Assembly: GCA_007922195.1 (NCBI GenBank)
Contig: ML681994.1
Coordinates: 50,929,030-50,993,029, forward strand
Origin: Podocnemis expansa
Taxonomy: Eukaryota; Chordata; Testudines; Podocnemididae
Direction of reading: 5' to 3'
Length of the DNA: 64,000 nucleotides
The notes under the pieces were generated by a model, which did no database searches, was not told the DNA's origin, and worked only from the letters and a program-made list of their open reading frames with translations. The translations under genes were made by a program, and so were the position numbers. Below, piece by piece: positions 9,748-21,658 of this stretch (positions within the stretch are counted from its first letter, which is position 1; every line of letters starts with the position of its first letter).

Positions 9748-9969
9748 CTAGGTTAAGTCATCTGTATCTAAAGATGGTCTTCTCTTCCTCAGTAAGTGGA
9801 CCCCACCTCCATTTAGTTGTCCTGCCTGGAGCAGCATCCCATGGTCACAGAAGCCAAAGCCCTCCTGGTGACACCTTGACCTCATGGTCAGGCATTCACT
9901 TGTGGGATGCACCTTTCTCTGCCTGGACCCAAATCCTTGACTTGAAGGATTAAAGAACACAACCTTCAC
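9748..9969 (-). pseudogene. CR1 ORF1 C-terminal fragment (esterase end)
   Basis: GQLNGGGVHLLRKRRPSL resembles the DGVHLSRRG segment near the end of the CR1 ORF1 esterase (SGNH hydrolase-like) domain, which carries the catalytic Asp-His pair. The Asp appears replaced by Gly while His is kept. The fragment is separated from the front of the same domain (10557-10805) by the hAT at 10062-10542. Confidence 0.5.
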
Positions 9970-10061
9970 TCTTCTCTACTTCACTTTTACTTCCAGAATC
10001 CTTTTGTCACTTCCAATCTGCTCAAGATAATACCTTGCAGTATCATTAGTGTGCAGAAGGA

Positions 10062-10542
10062 CAGGGCTGTCCCTAGGGTGTGCAGGGCCTCAGGCAAAAC
10101 CACCCTCCGCAGGGCCCCCACTCACCCCCCCCAGCACTGGGGGGTGGGGCTGGCTAGCCCCCATGCTGGGGATCGGGTGAGTTCGCCAAAAGGGCGGCCT
10201 GGTTCAGTGCTGCCGATCAGACCCCCCGGGCCACATGCGCTGCTCTCGGATCTGTGCCAGAGCAGCGGGGTGGGGGCAGGAGGCAGCACAGCCGGGGTGG
10301 GGGGGGCAGCGATACAAACCCTATGCTGTCTTCTGCCCCCTCCCCTCTGCTCCAGTGCAGAACTGAAAGCAGCACGTGAGGCCTCGAGTCGGGGGACGAC
10401 TAGCAGTGCTGAGCCGGGGTGCCTTTTTAGCTGGCTTGCCTGCCCCCTGCCATGGGGGGTCAGGGGTGCAGCCCTGTGGGGCACCTCAATGCATGGGGCC
10501 CTGGGCAGCTGCCTCGGTCGCCCTATCTTAGAGACAGCCCTG
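10062..10542. mobile_element. hAT-type non-autonomous element, 481 bp, GC-rich
   Basis: It begins CAGGGCTGTCCCTAG and ends CTTAGAGACAGCCCTG. A perfect 8-bp duplication CAGAAGGA flanks it (10054-10061 and 10543-10550), diagnostic of hAT. The interior is strongly GC-rich, and its open frames on both strands are low-complexity products of composition. The same family occurs at 26424-27452. Confidence 0.9.
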
Positions 10543-10556
10543 CAGAAGGATGAGAA

Positions 10557-11036
10557 TCATGGAGTAGTATTCAGAGGGCCAGCTGATCCTCCACAGTTCT
10601 TCTGTGGTGTCTTAGATATGGGCTCCTGGCAGGCAGTGTACTTCCTGGGATGCCATATCAGGCCAAGAGATGGGTGCTCAATTCCCTTCAAAAGAGTGTC
10701 ACCAACTACCCAGAGTTTCCTCCTGTGATTGATGGCTGCAATACTCCCAGGCCTATGGGTACAGAGCATCTCTTTCTCTCCCTTTTGGGAATGATTCCTC
10801 ATCACTCATTGTCAGAGCAGCATAATGGTTCTTGATTACTACGGTGGGTGAGTTGGGAGTTGGGATGGAACAGCGCTTGCTACCAGTGTCGTCCCTATGA
10901 CAGAGCCATATTCTCCTCCCCCAGTGGTATGGATAGTTTCCTCAGTCTTAAACATTTCCATATGAATGTTTTCAATGAATTCTTCACGTGCACAGATGCT
11001 TCTTAACCAAGCCACAGTCTCACATAGCTCGTGCAT
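10557..11036 (-). pseudogene. CR1 ORF1 fragment: N-terminal region and start of esterase domain
   Basis: Two minus-strand pieces in order make up this fragment. The first, at 11036-10839, has LCETVAWLRSICAREEFIE, matching the LxxEVxRLRSIRExExxID motif of CR1 ORF1. The second, at 10805-10557, has LWVVGDTLLKGIE, matching the VVGDSLLRGTE block that holds the nucleophile of the ORF1 esterase. The nucleophile Ser reads as Thr here. The pieces lie in different frames. ORF1 of CR1 elements binds RNA and carries a lipid-esterase-like domain of uncertain role in retrotransposition. Confidence 0.65.
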
Positions 11037-11060
11037 CTACTTCCTGAGATATTCCACCAG

Positions 11061-14000
11061 CAGATATCTTTCACACTGAATGGTCCTCCCAGCTGACTTT
11101 CTCTGAAATGGAAATGCAGGCCACAGATTCTGCTAGTCTTTTCTTGCTAGTTCCTTCTACTGCTGTTTTTGTTGTTCCTAGAGCCAAAGTCATGCAATCT
11201 TCAATGAACACTCTAAAATTGTTTCTTTTACTCCTGTCTACCATCAGCATTCACCAACAGCCAGAAAATCTGAACTTATCTGATGCAGTTTGAGCAGTGT
11301 GCTGAATACAGGCCAAAATAGTAGATTCTTCCTTGTTACCATTTTTCTTTCAATGTTGTATTGATTCTATTTGCATTTGAACAGGTCTTGCCTACCATTG
11401 CTATACCACAGTCCATTCTGCACTCCCCTTTCCCACTGCCAAAATACTTTCCATGTTTCTTGGTTTAAAGTGTGCATTCTTTTCAGGTCCTGTATTGCAT
11501 CCATCACCATGGCATCTGAATGCCTGATGATATGACAGTGTTCTGTGACTCGTACTCTTACCTAAGCAAAGCCTTTGAAGTAGGTCTCTTGTAACATAAT
11601 AAAATGAGCAATGAGATTTAAATGCAGACATTGGGTCAACTTTATTTCAAGTGCAAACCCACAGCAATAAGTGGAATTTCCCAAGAGATGAAGCTAGGTT
11701 GAGTTCTTATTTCATACCATTTTGTTTAATAGTTATATTACCTCAGGATAAGCACAGCAACTTAGAAACATTTCAGAATCAGTGTTTTCTAAAATAATTA
11801 TATATCTTCCACACAGAAAATGTCTTTTAATCCTACCTTTATCAACACATTATGTATAACCATGTATAGCTGCTGCTTCACTTGTTTGACAAATTAATCA
11901 GGTGAATTACTCATTGCTGTGCCTTCCAGAAGCCCATAAAAGATAATGGACAGAAAAATGGACAATATGTTAGATTTCATTTAACTGCTGGTTTATTGCC
12001 TGCTTCAAGAGAGAATGTAAATAAGAACCTATTCTCATAGCTATCATATTTCTCATAAAATGGTCAAAATTGCTGATGTAAGTGCAACCCTCTACAGTAC
12101 CTTGCATATACATTTTACCAAGTACTGCTCAACACACCAAACAAGCATTACAAAGATCAGTCAAAATACATTGTAGTGTCACGATTTTCAAGTATTCAAG
12201 TAGCTTTAGATACAAAGAATGGGTTAGTTCCTTATTATGAGAGAAATGACTGGACACGAACACACTATCTGAATTTACTTCCCATGTGACAATTTCCTTC
12301 AGAATATAGTTTTAAATAGAGATTTATATTATGCAGCAGAATCAAGCACAAACTCAAAAACTGCATTAAAGACTTTGTTACCAAAACCTCTTTTCAAAGA
12401 GCAAACATACAAAAGTTTGACAGAAACATTAGTTCTGTATCTGCCTTGCTCATTTCCCTGAAGTTCCATGCTTACAATATTTTCATCAATTATATATTTC
12501 CCTTTAACATCCATTTTACCTCAGAATTATGCAAGTACTTCACCTTCTCCACACACAACTGAAGGTTTAGAGTCTTTCTGACCCAGATGGTATGCAATTC
12601 AAAAGGACACCACTTAAACTCACATTGTCAATTGAGATATGGCGCATCTCTTTCCACCCAAATTCTTCTTCCCTGAATTGTGATGGTTTGTATTAAATGG
12701 CACCTGGTTCCAAATCACACCTAGTCAGGCTTTTGCACAACCTACACTTGGCCAATTTTTTGTTGCTGCTGTTTCTTTTTCATATCATGAATAAAACTTT
12801 TACAAATGCCTGAAATCTATATTTATGTGAATTCAACCATAGTATGCTTCATTCCATAAAAGTAAAAAGCATGCTTAGACATCTGCACATACACTAAATA
12901 ATAAAGTTTTGTTTTTGTGTATTTAGGAGCTGGGAATGTAGATATTATGAGAAATGCAGAAATCTGAACATAATCCTAAATAGGGGCTCTTTTACACTGG
13001 ACCTTGGACTGACACACAAAGAACTCTCACACATCTTAGTGTAAATTATAATGAAGAATGATTACTCCCCTGTTTTTTTACTCTTCTGTTTTAAGACATA
13101 ATATTGATCCAAACTACAAAGGGATTTCTGGGAAGATGTGTACACGTGTGTATCTGCACTTGCAGAAAAACTACCAATTTTGGTCAGCAAGCATTGATCT
13201 GTTTGACAGTATATTATACAGTTACTTTATAATTGTCCTTCACCAAATGCATTTTTCTTAATGGTCGAGATTTTCAAAATTACATTCTATGCCATCTGCT
13301 GAAGGAAATTTTTAAAAAGAAACAAGCCCCTATAAATCTAGAGATATAGCTCACTGGCAAAGTTAGCAAAGCTATTCAATATTGACAACTCTTTTCAATC
13401 ATTTCAGTATTTTCTGTCTTCTTTGCTCTGTTGGGAAAGAGCTGATGATACAAATGATATTTAAAGTTGCTCTAGTCCATATAAGGACTTCAGCATCAGA
13501 GACGGCATTTAGCTATACAGATTAAATGTACACAGAGGAGGGAGGAAAAACATCAGAGATTTTATCTATGCTGATTTAAATAAAGATGGTGGTAGAATCA
13601 TAAAAATTAAGATTAAATAGAAATATTGGGAGTTTTAAGAATTCTGATAAGGTGTAGTCAGTAAGAGTTTAGAGTAAGTTTAGGTAGAAATCCAAAATGG
13701 TGGCTGATAATGTCATTGCTAAGAGAAACTAAAAAGAGGTATTAGAAAAATAGCCAGTAGCAGAAAGATAAGCTAAAGTGAAATAAAGTCCACACCTAAT
13801 AACTTCAAATAAGGCTCAATAGACAAGAAGAGCATCCAAAGTTTGAAACAAACAAGTGAAGCTAATTAGCACATGGCATAGCTGATAGATTGAAAGTAAT
13901 ATTACCCCAAAGGAGGATCCAATGGAGGTCTAAGTTAGGAAGTAAACATATAAAGCTAATTAGCATATTGTGTAAATGATTGGTAATAAATGATATCACC

Positions 14001-14624
14001 ATTGAGTGGGAAGTGTGCTGTGACTGACATTAAGAAAGTAAACAATCTGAAGGATACAAAAAGGTCAGAAAACTCATACATAAGACAGAAAGAGCCGACA
14101 GGCTTGAGTGTTACTGATCATGGTCACGGAAGGAGATCTTGGCAGCAAGAAAAGTGAAAGAACCCCAACAAGAAGCCTAACAGAGCAGAAGGAGCCATAG
14201 ACCAGACAGAAATGTTTATGAAGAAGGAAAGTAAGTATAACTCTTTTACTTATAAGAAATGCAATTTCGTGATTGTAAACAAAGCTGGATGACTGTGTTT
14301 GAATGATCTCTAACCCCTCCCATTCTATGACTGCCTGATCAAAACTCCTACAATATTAGTTAGTCTGTTTTTTTTATTGCAATGTCACTGTGTACATATG
14401 TATAAGGGATTGTATGTTACCTTACATCAGAATACCAAATTTATTGCAACACTGTGTCAAGGCTTTATACATATGTATGCAGGCTTTCTTTGTTAAAGAT
14501 TGTAACATTGTATGTTCATTATGCTGTGCTATATTTAAGTCTTCATAGCATTGTAATGCAGGCTAAGATAGTGTTACTTTGTATTGTGAGTATTATATTG
14601 CTATTTTACAGTTCATTAATAAAT
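11061..14624. other. No recognised gene; unassigned AT-rich sequence
   Basis: Only short chance frames were found. At 14085-14180 a segment around GACAGGCTTGAGT recurs at 47772-47790, and both are followed by several hundred AT-rich bases ending in an AATAAA (14619-14624 and 48251-48256). This may be an unrecognised dispersed repeat or LTR, but I could not define its ends. Confidence 0.4.
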
Positions 14625-14850
14625 TTCTTCAGGCATAAGCTTTCATGGGCCCCAACCCACTTCATCAGACGAATGAAGTCGAAACTACAGCTGAGAGGTA
14701 TAACATATACCTCTCAACTGTTAACATATACATATCAATTGTAGTTTCCACTTCCTGCATCTGCTGTGAGTTGCAGCCCATGAAATTTGTTAGTCTTTAA
14801 GGTACCAGAGAACTCTTGTTGTTTTTGCTGTACATAGACAAACTTGGTTC
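14625..14850. mobile_element. Penelope-type terminal repeat, inverted pair
   Basis: A minus-strand copy (14625-14697) and a plus-strand copy (about 14735-14850, ending in the GTTAGTCTTTAAGGTACCAG tail) face each other. Between them, GAGGTAT and ATACCTC form a further small hairpin near 14695-14718. Confidence 0.6.
14631..14668 (-). ncRNA. Hammerhead-ribozyme-like core, best preserved copy
   Basis: On the minus strand, CTGATGA (14668-14662) is followed by AGTGGGTT-GGGGCCCAT (14661-14645, stem II), GAAA (14644-14641) and GC-TTAT-GC (14640-14633). Both invariant core blocks are intact. One extra A separates CTGATGA from stem II, and the base after stem III is C instead of U. Cleavage activity is therefore uncertain. 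Confidence 0.4.
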
Positions 14851-17837
14851 CTTCTCTGGACATTTAAGATTTACATTACATTTGATTAGGTTACAGGATT
14901 CTGTATGGTCCTAAGTGGCTTATTTCATTTTAGTATATTGTATTGATTTTTAATTTAAAATTCAATTGTATTAAAATTAGTATTACATAAAGAGCCTTTT
15001 GTTCCTGAAGAATTTACTGTTTGACTGTCACTCCATTGGGGATGTAACTGTAGTATCTCAAGAGTAAACCAAACCAGGCAGGTCTAGGGAATTTTCAGTG
15101 CTTTACATAGAAAACCCCCAGTAATCCTTTTAAATTTTCCAGAGTGGACCAATTTTAGTTACTGCTTTTAGAATTAAGGCTTGAATTGTTTGCAATAACA
15201 GTAGGACAGCACAGAATGTCTTATGTCCAAAGTTTTAGGATAACACTGAGACTGTTATCTTCTCTAGAGGTGATAGTTCAAAACTCTTTCCAGCTGAAGA
15301 GGAGATCACTCAAATCTATGTCTCCCCTAAGATGAGTGTGAGGACCTGTGTTACATCTAAACAGAATGAGAGCAAAGAAGGACAAAGGAGAGCACAGAAT
15401 GTGTCCAACCCCAGAAGCATGAGGAAAATAAATGAAATCAGAAGTTTTCTACTGGCTATTGATTTGGAGAATCAAACTCACTTTTTCTGGGGTAGAATCC
15501 ACTTGAATATCATGGAAGAGAAATTTCAGCTCATAACTGAATACACTATTCTTGTAAGCTTTAGCCAGACTCCACATGGTAGCTGGAATATCAATCTAAA
15601 TCTAAATATCAATCCATAAATTAGGAGTGAAATTCTGGTCTAAGTGAAGTAAATGGCAAAACTCCCATTGACTTTAGTGAAGTAGGATTTCACCCCTAAC
15701 TTATGGATGCAAATATATGGATGCCAAACTTTTCAAATCAAGTAGGCGCCTTAAAACCATAGTTATGCCTAGAGTTAGGCCCTAACATTTCAGATCAATA
15801 GCTTAGTTTTCTAATTCTGAATAGCATAGCATGTGAGGGTGCTCCTCTGCAGCCTCTCCACTTCAGTCAACCTCTGGCTCACAGACAACCGAAAGTTCCT
15901 CTGGTTTACCAATTAGCAGTGAAGTTTATTTACAGTTCTTGGATCAGGCTAGCAGCCTCTGGCACTTCTGAGCTCATTATAAGACAGGGAAAGAGCCTCT
16001 TGACTTCCTCTGGGTGGCATATAAAACCCATTTAGTCAGCCTGGCAGCTACCTCCTATCTGTTAATGAGTCACAAGCAGCATCTAAGCCCAGTTAGGCAG
16101 CCAGCTCCCTCCCATGTCCTAATCAGGTGCGGGTCCTCCTAACCAGCTCTAATGCACCTTAATTAGTTGGGGCTGGCATAACAGAGGATTGGCTAGGCAG
16201 TTACCACCCGGTACTCTGTTATGTTCTCATGGCTCATTAGGTGAGAACATGTAAGCATAGTAAATTGTGGGTCTAAATTTGTGAATGTCGAAATTGTGCT
16301 TCTTTCTGAGAACGTGGAGGGTAACACCGGTCCTCTGAGTCAGATGCTGTCACATGAATTTCAAAAAAGAGAATCACCAGGCTGCATTTCATTGTAACAA
16401 ATATTTTGCTGCCTTTCAAATACCACACCAAATTGTATCCCCATGCTCTTTCCACTCTTTGCCAAAATACCAAAAATGAATTACACAGTCAGACCAATAT
16501 TGTTCACTGGTCTGAATTCAAGCATAGGCTACAGGAAGCATTGCAGCAATTGTTCACCTTTAATAGTTTACATGATTATATGGCATTCTGCTTTCTTTCC
16601 AAAATACAACCCTGTATCATTTATCATTTCTCTTAACAATCTTTTTTATCCTTTTCTGGGGGACCCTTTGAATGAAAGAAGTCTCATGATTGTTGGTTCT
16701 CTATGCAAGATAACAGATCTCAGTAGGGAGTCTTTTCATTTACAAAGTACACATATAAAATAGAGCCTCTTCACATTTTTTTTTATATTTCTTTAGCTGT
16801 AATCAAGAGCTGTATTTGAGACTGCTGAACAACTGTTGGCAATATCTCTGGCAAACTGCACCCTTTGGACCCTGACTTGCATGTAATCAGAATAAATAGA
16901 GCAGCTTTGGGTAAGAGGTGAAGTCAGTGTTAATACTTCTTAGAATAAAAATGTGCAAATAATTTAAAACAATCTCAAACACTAAACCTTTTGAAATGTC
17001 ATTACTCAGCCCCCCTCTGACCCAAAATAATCACTTACTGTAGATTTATAGTTGCAGGGATAATTATTAATGAATCACATCTTAGAACTAAGAAAAATAA
17101 AACCTACACCTCTCTAGAAAACTCATAGGTTTTATTAGCTGATAGAGATTTCAGAATAGAATGCCAAGAGGTCACCAAACTGACAGGATTATCTCCAGGG
17201 ATGTGCTCTTTAAACTGTGGTAATTTGTTTAACTTCTCACAAGAGCAGGTGTGATGCTTGACATGTCAGTGCTTGCAAAGGCCAGGCCTCAGCCTCCCTT
17301 GCACATGCACACTCAGTGCTAACAGATTTTGGCAGGTTTGCCAGAATATCATTGTAAAAGGAAGAGCTACATTATGCCATAGATATCGCTGACAAATTTC
17401 ATCATGCAAGTGGCATATTTGCAAATTGCTTTTTGCCACCACTCCCTGCTCTGTAAATCAAATTTCCATTAGCAAGGATTTTACATCGTTCACCCAAGGA
17501 AAATTTGTTGATCTTCACATTGGTTTTATTAGAAGCGATATAAAGCGATGCAAATAAAAAGGGTTAAAAAGGATCTCTGTAGGAAATGTGTTACTGTCTA
17601 ATTAACAATGCATTCATATGTAAGAATATAGGATCCAGTGCATCAATGTATTAGCAGAGCAGACTGACCAGGAGTAGAAAATGCTAAAAAACTTGTTAAT
17701 TAAGTCTTTTAAAACTAACTGACTTTTGAATAAAATTAGACATTTTTCTTCTTTACAGAAATCTACTTTAGGAAAAGGAACAAAATGCAATGCGTACTAT
17801 CGTGGCTTACCCTCTAAAGACATCATTATCTAAAACA
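14851..17837. other. No recognised gene; possible old LTR at 15833-16220
   Basis: Mostly unassigned. The stretch 15833-16220 has a higher GC content, a TATAAAA motif at 16020-16026 and promoter-like layout. It has some resemblance in style, not proven homology, to 63500-63800. No LTR termini could be fixed. Confidence 0.3.
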
Positions 17838-18063
17838 AAGCAATGGAAGTCCATAGCTCCTTAAAGACTGAAAAATGTCTTTAGGTGTAAGCTTCTGTGG
17901 GCTGTAACCCACTTCATTAGATGCATCTGCAACTTCACCAGTTGCATCTGACAAAGTGGGCTGCAGCCTACAAAAGCTTATGCCTAAAGAAATTTCGGTC
18001 TTCAAGGAGCTAGAGGACTTTGTTTTTGCTATAAACAGACTAACACAGCTGCCCATCATCTAG
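17838..18063. mobile_element. Penelope-type terminal palindrome
   Basis: The left arm 17856-17934 and right arm 17940-18010 are inverted copies of the same terminus around a 5-base loop (TCACC). The right arm continues into GACTAACACAGCTGCCC at 18038-18054. The arms contain the hammerhead-like motif with changed cores (CTGACAA at 17948-17954 and a CTAATGA-type variant in the left arm). Confidence 0.7.
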
Positions 18064-18090
18064 CCATGCAGCTGTCAGTCAGGGCTCTAG

Positions 18091-18628
18091 GGCTATATCT
18101 ACACTTCAGAAAGCTAGTTCAACCTAAGTTAATTTGAATTAATTAGTGCAAACTAGCTTTGATTAATTAGAATTAACTTAGTTTGAACTAGCATGTCCAA
18201 ACTAGAAACTTAACTCAAACTAGCATGTCCATGCACAGGACTTGCTAGTTTGGCTTAGGAGGGAGGCACCATGGGAAGTGTGACAACATGGCTCCCAAGA
18301 AGGGCCATTCCCCCACCCAATCTCATAAAAAGAGGAAGGCACTTCCTCCCTGGTGCCATACACCCTAGGAGGAAGAAAGTTGAACCTCATTTAATTCAAA
18401 CTAACAGTTCAAACTAATGCAGCTCCATTAGGTTAGTTTGAACTAAGAAGTTCGAACTAACCATTAGTACGAACTAAAAGCAGGTTTTACAAGTTCAAAC
18501 TAAGCTTCCCTTAGTTTGAATTAAGGACTTCCTTAGTTCAAACTAATAAAAGCCAGTGTGCCCATACACTAATTTAATTTGCATTAAGCCTCATTAATTC
18601 AAGCTAAATTGCATGTGCAGACATAGCC
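18091..18628. mobile_element. TIR element, TTCGAAC-word family, 538 bp
   Basis: It begins GGCTATATCTACACTTCAG and ends GTGCAGACATAGCC, with the 3-bp duplication TAG on both sides (18088-18090 and 18629-18631). The interior is dense with AGTTTGAACTA and AGTTCGAACTAA words and shares the GGACTTGCTAGTT core and the AATAAAAGCCAGTGTG block with 3702 and 36260. Confidence 0.88.
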
Positions 18629-19504
18629 TAGGATCTCTAGGTTGCCTGATTCACAGAGCAACCAGCTTACTGGGCTGCCTGCTCCAAAGGTTGCTCAGGG
18701 AGCTAGAAACTTGGCTATCCATGGAACAACCCAACATAAGTCCATTCAGGTTATCCCAATTCATATTTTTCACTATTTTAAATTCCCTTAAAATTTGGAA
18801 TTTTTGACCTTTCAACCTGATTTTGGGTGAACATAAAACATTTTGTTTTTAAGGGAGGTAAGTTTGTTGTTAGCTCTAATTATGATTCATCAAATTTAAG
18901 GACAGCAGGGACCACTAGATCATCTAGTCTGACCTCTGGTATGTCATAAGCCATTAAATTTCACCTACTTACACGTCTCTTGAACTCAACAACTTGAGCT
19001 TGGGCAAATACTATTTTCAGAATAGTTATACCTCAGTATAGAAATTTGACCCTAATTTCAAATCTGAGTTTGGTTCTTGTTATGCCTTTCTCTGCTAAAT
19101 AATAAGCCCTTTGGTATCTGGTACTTAATGCCCAGGAAGGTACTTATACGTTATACTCAAATTAGAAATTACTTTTGTGGTTCTTTTCCACACTCTCCAT
19201 TTTTTCAAATTCCTTTTTAGCACATGGACACCAAGACTATATGCATTATTCCAGTTTTGGTATCACCAAAGCCATATGCACAAGTAAAATCACTTCCTTA
19301 TGCCTCTTCACTAACTCCCTCTGTTTATACATCCCAGGATTGCATTAGCCCTTTTTCCACTGGGAACTCATGTTAAATTACTTGACTAGTAAGATCCCTA
19401 GGTACTTTTCAGAATTAATGCTTTCCAAAATGTAGTTATGGCCTTTATTCTTTAGTTCTAAATATCTAACTTTGAATTTTTGGAGTATGAAAATGCATTT
19501 TGTT

Positions 19505-19945
19505 TTAATTCTTTGTATTTGTTTATTGCAGGTGGGTGGATAAGATTCTGTGGCCTGCGTTGTGCAGGAGGTCATACTAGAGCAGCGTTTCCCAACTGGT
19601 GTTCCATAGAACACTGGTGCTCCTTAGACATAGCGCAGATATTCTGTGATTTACCCTAACCCATCTCTGTTGGGGGGCTGAGTAGGGAGGGGAAAGGAGC
19701 AATTTAATGCCCCAGCCACAGTAAAGCTTACAGGCACATGATGGCAGATCTTCACACAAACCTGGAAGCTTTGCTGTGGCTGGGGCGTTTTAAATCTCCC
19801 ACCGTTACCAGCTTTTTCAAGAATGTTTTCATCAAGTATTCCGCATAAATTAATTAATACCTTTAGGTGTTCCCCAGTTCACTGACGGCTGAGGAACACT
19901 GGACTACATGATCCTATTGTTCTCTTCTGACCTTAGAGTCTATGA
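19505..19945 (+). mobile_element. CR1 LINE 3' tail inserted in another CR1
   Basis: The two parts, 19505-19582 (GTTGTGCAGGAGGTCATACT) and 19902-19945 (GACTACATGATCCTATTGTT...), are contiguous in CR1 tails. The hAT 19583-19901 separates them exactly within the GACTAGATGATC motif. Confidence 0.7.
19583..19901. mobile_element. hAT-type element, 319 bp
   Basis: The ends are CAGCGTTTCCCAACTGG and GAGGAACACTG. The flanks TACTAGAG and GACTACAT agree with a duplicated GACTAGAT of the CR1 consensus in most positions. No coding capacity remains. Confidence 0.65.
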
Positions 19946-20162
19946 ACAGGCCCAGCTAACTAAGCAATCTGGCTTGTTCTCTCTGACTATTTTGTTCTCA
20001 TTATTATTTATCACCCAGCCAATCTTTGTGTCATCCACAGATTTCATCGTTCATGAATTAGGTTTACTTTCAGATAACTGATGAAAATATTGAATAGAAT
20101 CAGGCCAAAGTGCCAACCACTGAAGAACACCCCTTAGGAACAACCCTGTTCATTTATGATTC

Positions 20163-20435
20163 CTAACTAACAACTGTTTTTTGAGATCTGCCAGTTAGCC
20201 AATTCTTATTCCATTTAACATGTGTTTTATTGATACTGTATAGTTTTAATTTTTTAATCAGAACATCATCCACTACTAAGTCAAACCCCTTACAAAAATC
20301 TAAGCATAAAACATTTATGCAGTTAACTATCTCAGCCAAACTTATAAATTCTTTAAAGAATGAAATCAGGTTCATTTTACAAGACCTATTTGCCATTAAA
20401 CTATGTTGAGTGAAATTGATTATATTCCTATTCAT
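20163..20435 (-). pseudogene. CR1 reverse transcriptase fragment
   Basis: The 90-residue minus-strand frame has QHSLMANRSCKMNLISFF at about 10-27, then VLCLDFCKGFDLVVDDVL at about 42-59, and HVKWNKNWLTGRSQKTVV. This is the order QHGFxxGRSCxTNLIxF, YLDFSKAFDTVPHDIL, WIxNWLTGRxQ that is standard in CR1 RT (fingers/palm). The block carrying the first catalytic Asp is present. The YADD-type catalytic block is not in this frame. It is a degraded relic in line with the surrounding CR1. Confidence 0.85.
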
Positions 20436-20610
20436 TAATACTTTATTGGTTAACTATTGCATAATTTCTTTTCATTATTTTGCTTAGGAATAATGTCAGA
20501 TTGGCCAACATCTTAGTTACCAAAGTCATTCTTTTCTTTCTTTTCCTATCTTGGCACAAGAAATTTCCCTGATTGTCCAAGATTCATTAAAAATTAATCT
20601 CAGCAAGCCA

Positions 20611-20705
20611 GTTTCACCAGCTGGAGGTGGGTGAGGGTCTGTGCCAGCATTGTGTAGGAGATCAGACTAAATTATCATACTGGTCCCTTCTGACCTTAGA
20701 GTCTG
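20611..20705 (+). mobile_element. CR1 LINE 3' tail
   Basis: GTGTAGGAGATCAGACTAAA, then ACTGGTCCCTTCTGACCTTA, form the CR1 3' tail in plus orientation. It abuts the minus-strand CR1 to its left. Confidence 0.75.
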
Positions 20706-21292
20706 TGAGCATATAACTCCTTTAGGAGTAGTGCAAGTTATCCAACACACCATCTTCCAATGAGTTTACACTCCACAAAAAATGCAAATGAGACAAAACA
20801 AAACTGGAGACCAAAAGGAAGGAGCTATTATACTGTATGATGGGCTTCAGTGACCATGGGTGGAGACAGTTGATTTTGTTTAAGGATTTCTGTTTTTTAT
20901 ATTTGTGGGCATAATGGGAAAAGACAGCATTAGGAAGCTAATGGAACACACTGATCGAGGACAAAACAGCCAGAAGCATCCATCTCTTTGTTGCGTAGGT
21001 TTGTGCCAGTAAAGAAGAAACACCCGTACTTGGGGACAAAGCAACTGAGAATTAAAAGATGAACTCTGAGATGTGCCAGTCATGTTAGATATTGACAATG
21101 ATTATTTGTTTTTTCCCATTTCAGTTTCATTGGCCTTTTTATATATACTCATCATTTTTCTTACAACTATCCACAGAAATTGTTTTTTAATAACTTGAGA
21201 GATAATTTCATTGTAACCCTTCTGACAAGCCAAGACAGCAACAGCAAAGGGCCAGGTTCTATATCTAGGTGTTCCTAATAATGGCTATGTTT
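20706..21292. other. No recognised gene or repeat
   Basis: Nothing identifiable; only short chance frames. Confidence 0.5.
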
Positions 21293-21618
21293 GTGCTATA
21301 GGCCTCAGGTAAGTTGAGTTAATAAGTTCGACTTAACATTTCCTTTATTAAGTTGACTTAGAAAGGCCCCATTTGTTTAAGTCAACTTTATAAAGTTGAC
21401 TTAAATGGCTCTAATGAACTAAGTCAACTTTATTAAGTCAGCTTTAATGGGCACATTGTGTTAAATTGACTTAATAAAGTTGACTTAACCCTTAAAATCA
21501 ACTTTAAGGGCAGGAGTTATTAAGTAAAATTTAGCAAGTGCTTAAGTCAACTTAATGAACTCCAAATGTGGCCAGGGAGTTGCTTAAGTTGACTTAAGCC
21601 TCCAGCGTAGACACAGCC
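21293..21618. mobile_element. TIR element, TTAAGTCGACTTAA-word family, 326 bp
   Basis: It starts GGCTATGTTTGTGCTATAGG and ends GCGTAGACACAGCC, flanked by AAT and AAC. The inside is built from AAGTTGACTTA and TAAGTCAACTT words in both orientations. Its CCCCATTTGTTTAAGTC segment (about 21367-21383) is the uninterrupted counterpart of the insertion site found at 36257-36259. Confidence 0.8.
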
Positions 21619-21644
21619 AACATTCCTACACCAACTGGTTTGAG

Positions 21645-21658
21645 CCCCCCCCCCCCCC
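21645..21658. repeat. Poly-C tract, 14 bases
   Basis: A homopolymer run of C follows TTTGAG. A G-run of similar size lies at about 21951-21961. Confidence 0.9.

Larger units (their letters stand above)
8870..11060 (-). mobile_element. CR1 LINE, 5' half (ORF1 and endonuclease), split by a hAT
   Basis: From right to left the minus strand shows ORF1 pieces (11036-10557 and 9969-9748) and then the end of the endonuclease (9208-8903). The RT part is absent on the left. The hAT at 10062-10542 sits inside ORF1. Stops and frameshifts abound. Confidence 0.7.
18880..20610 (-). mobile_element. CR1 LINE, decayed, interrupted
   Basis: The 3' end lies at 18880-18960 (CATCTAGTCTGACCTCTGG on the plus strand), and the body runs right through 3' UTR-like and RT sequence to about 20610. 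It is interrupted at about 19505-19945 by a second, plus-strand CR1 tail that is itself split by a hAT. Confidence 0.7.

Noticed and set aside
10051..10728. 225-codon plus-strand frame
   Set aside because: It runs through the whole GC-rich hAT into CR1 ORF1 antisense. No domain; boundaries follow the transposon and not a gene.
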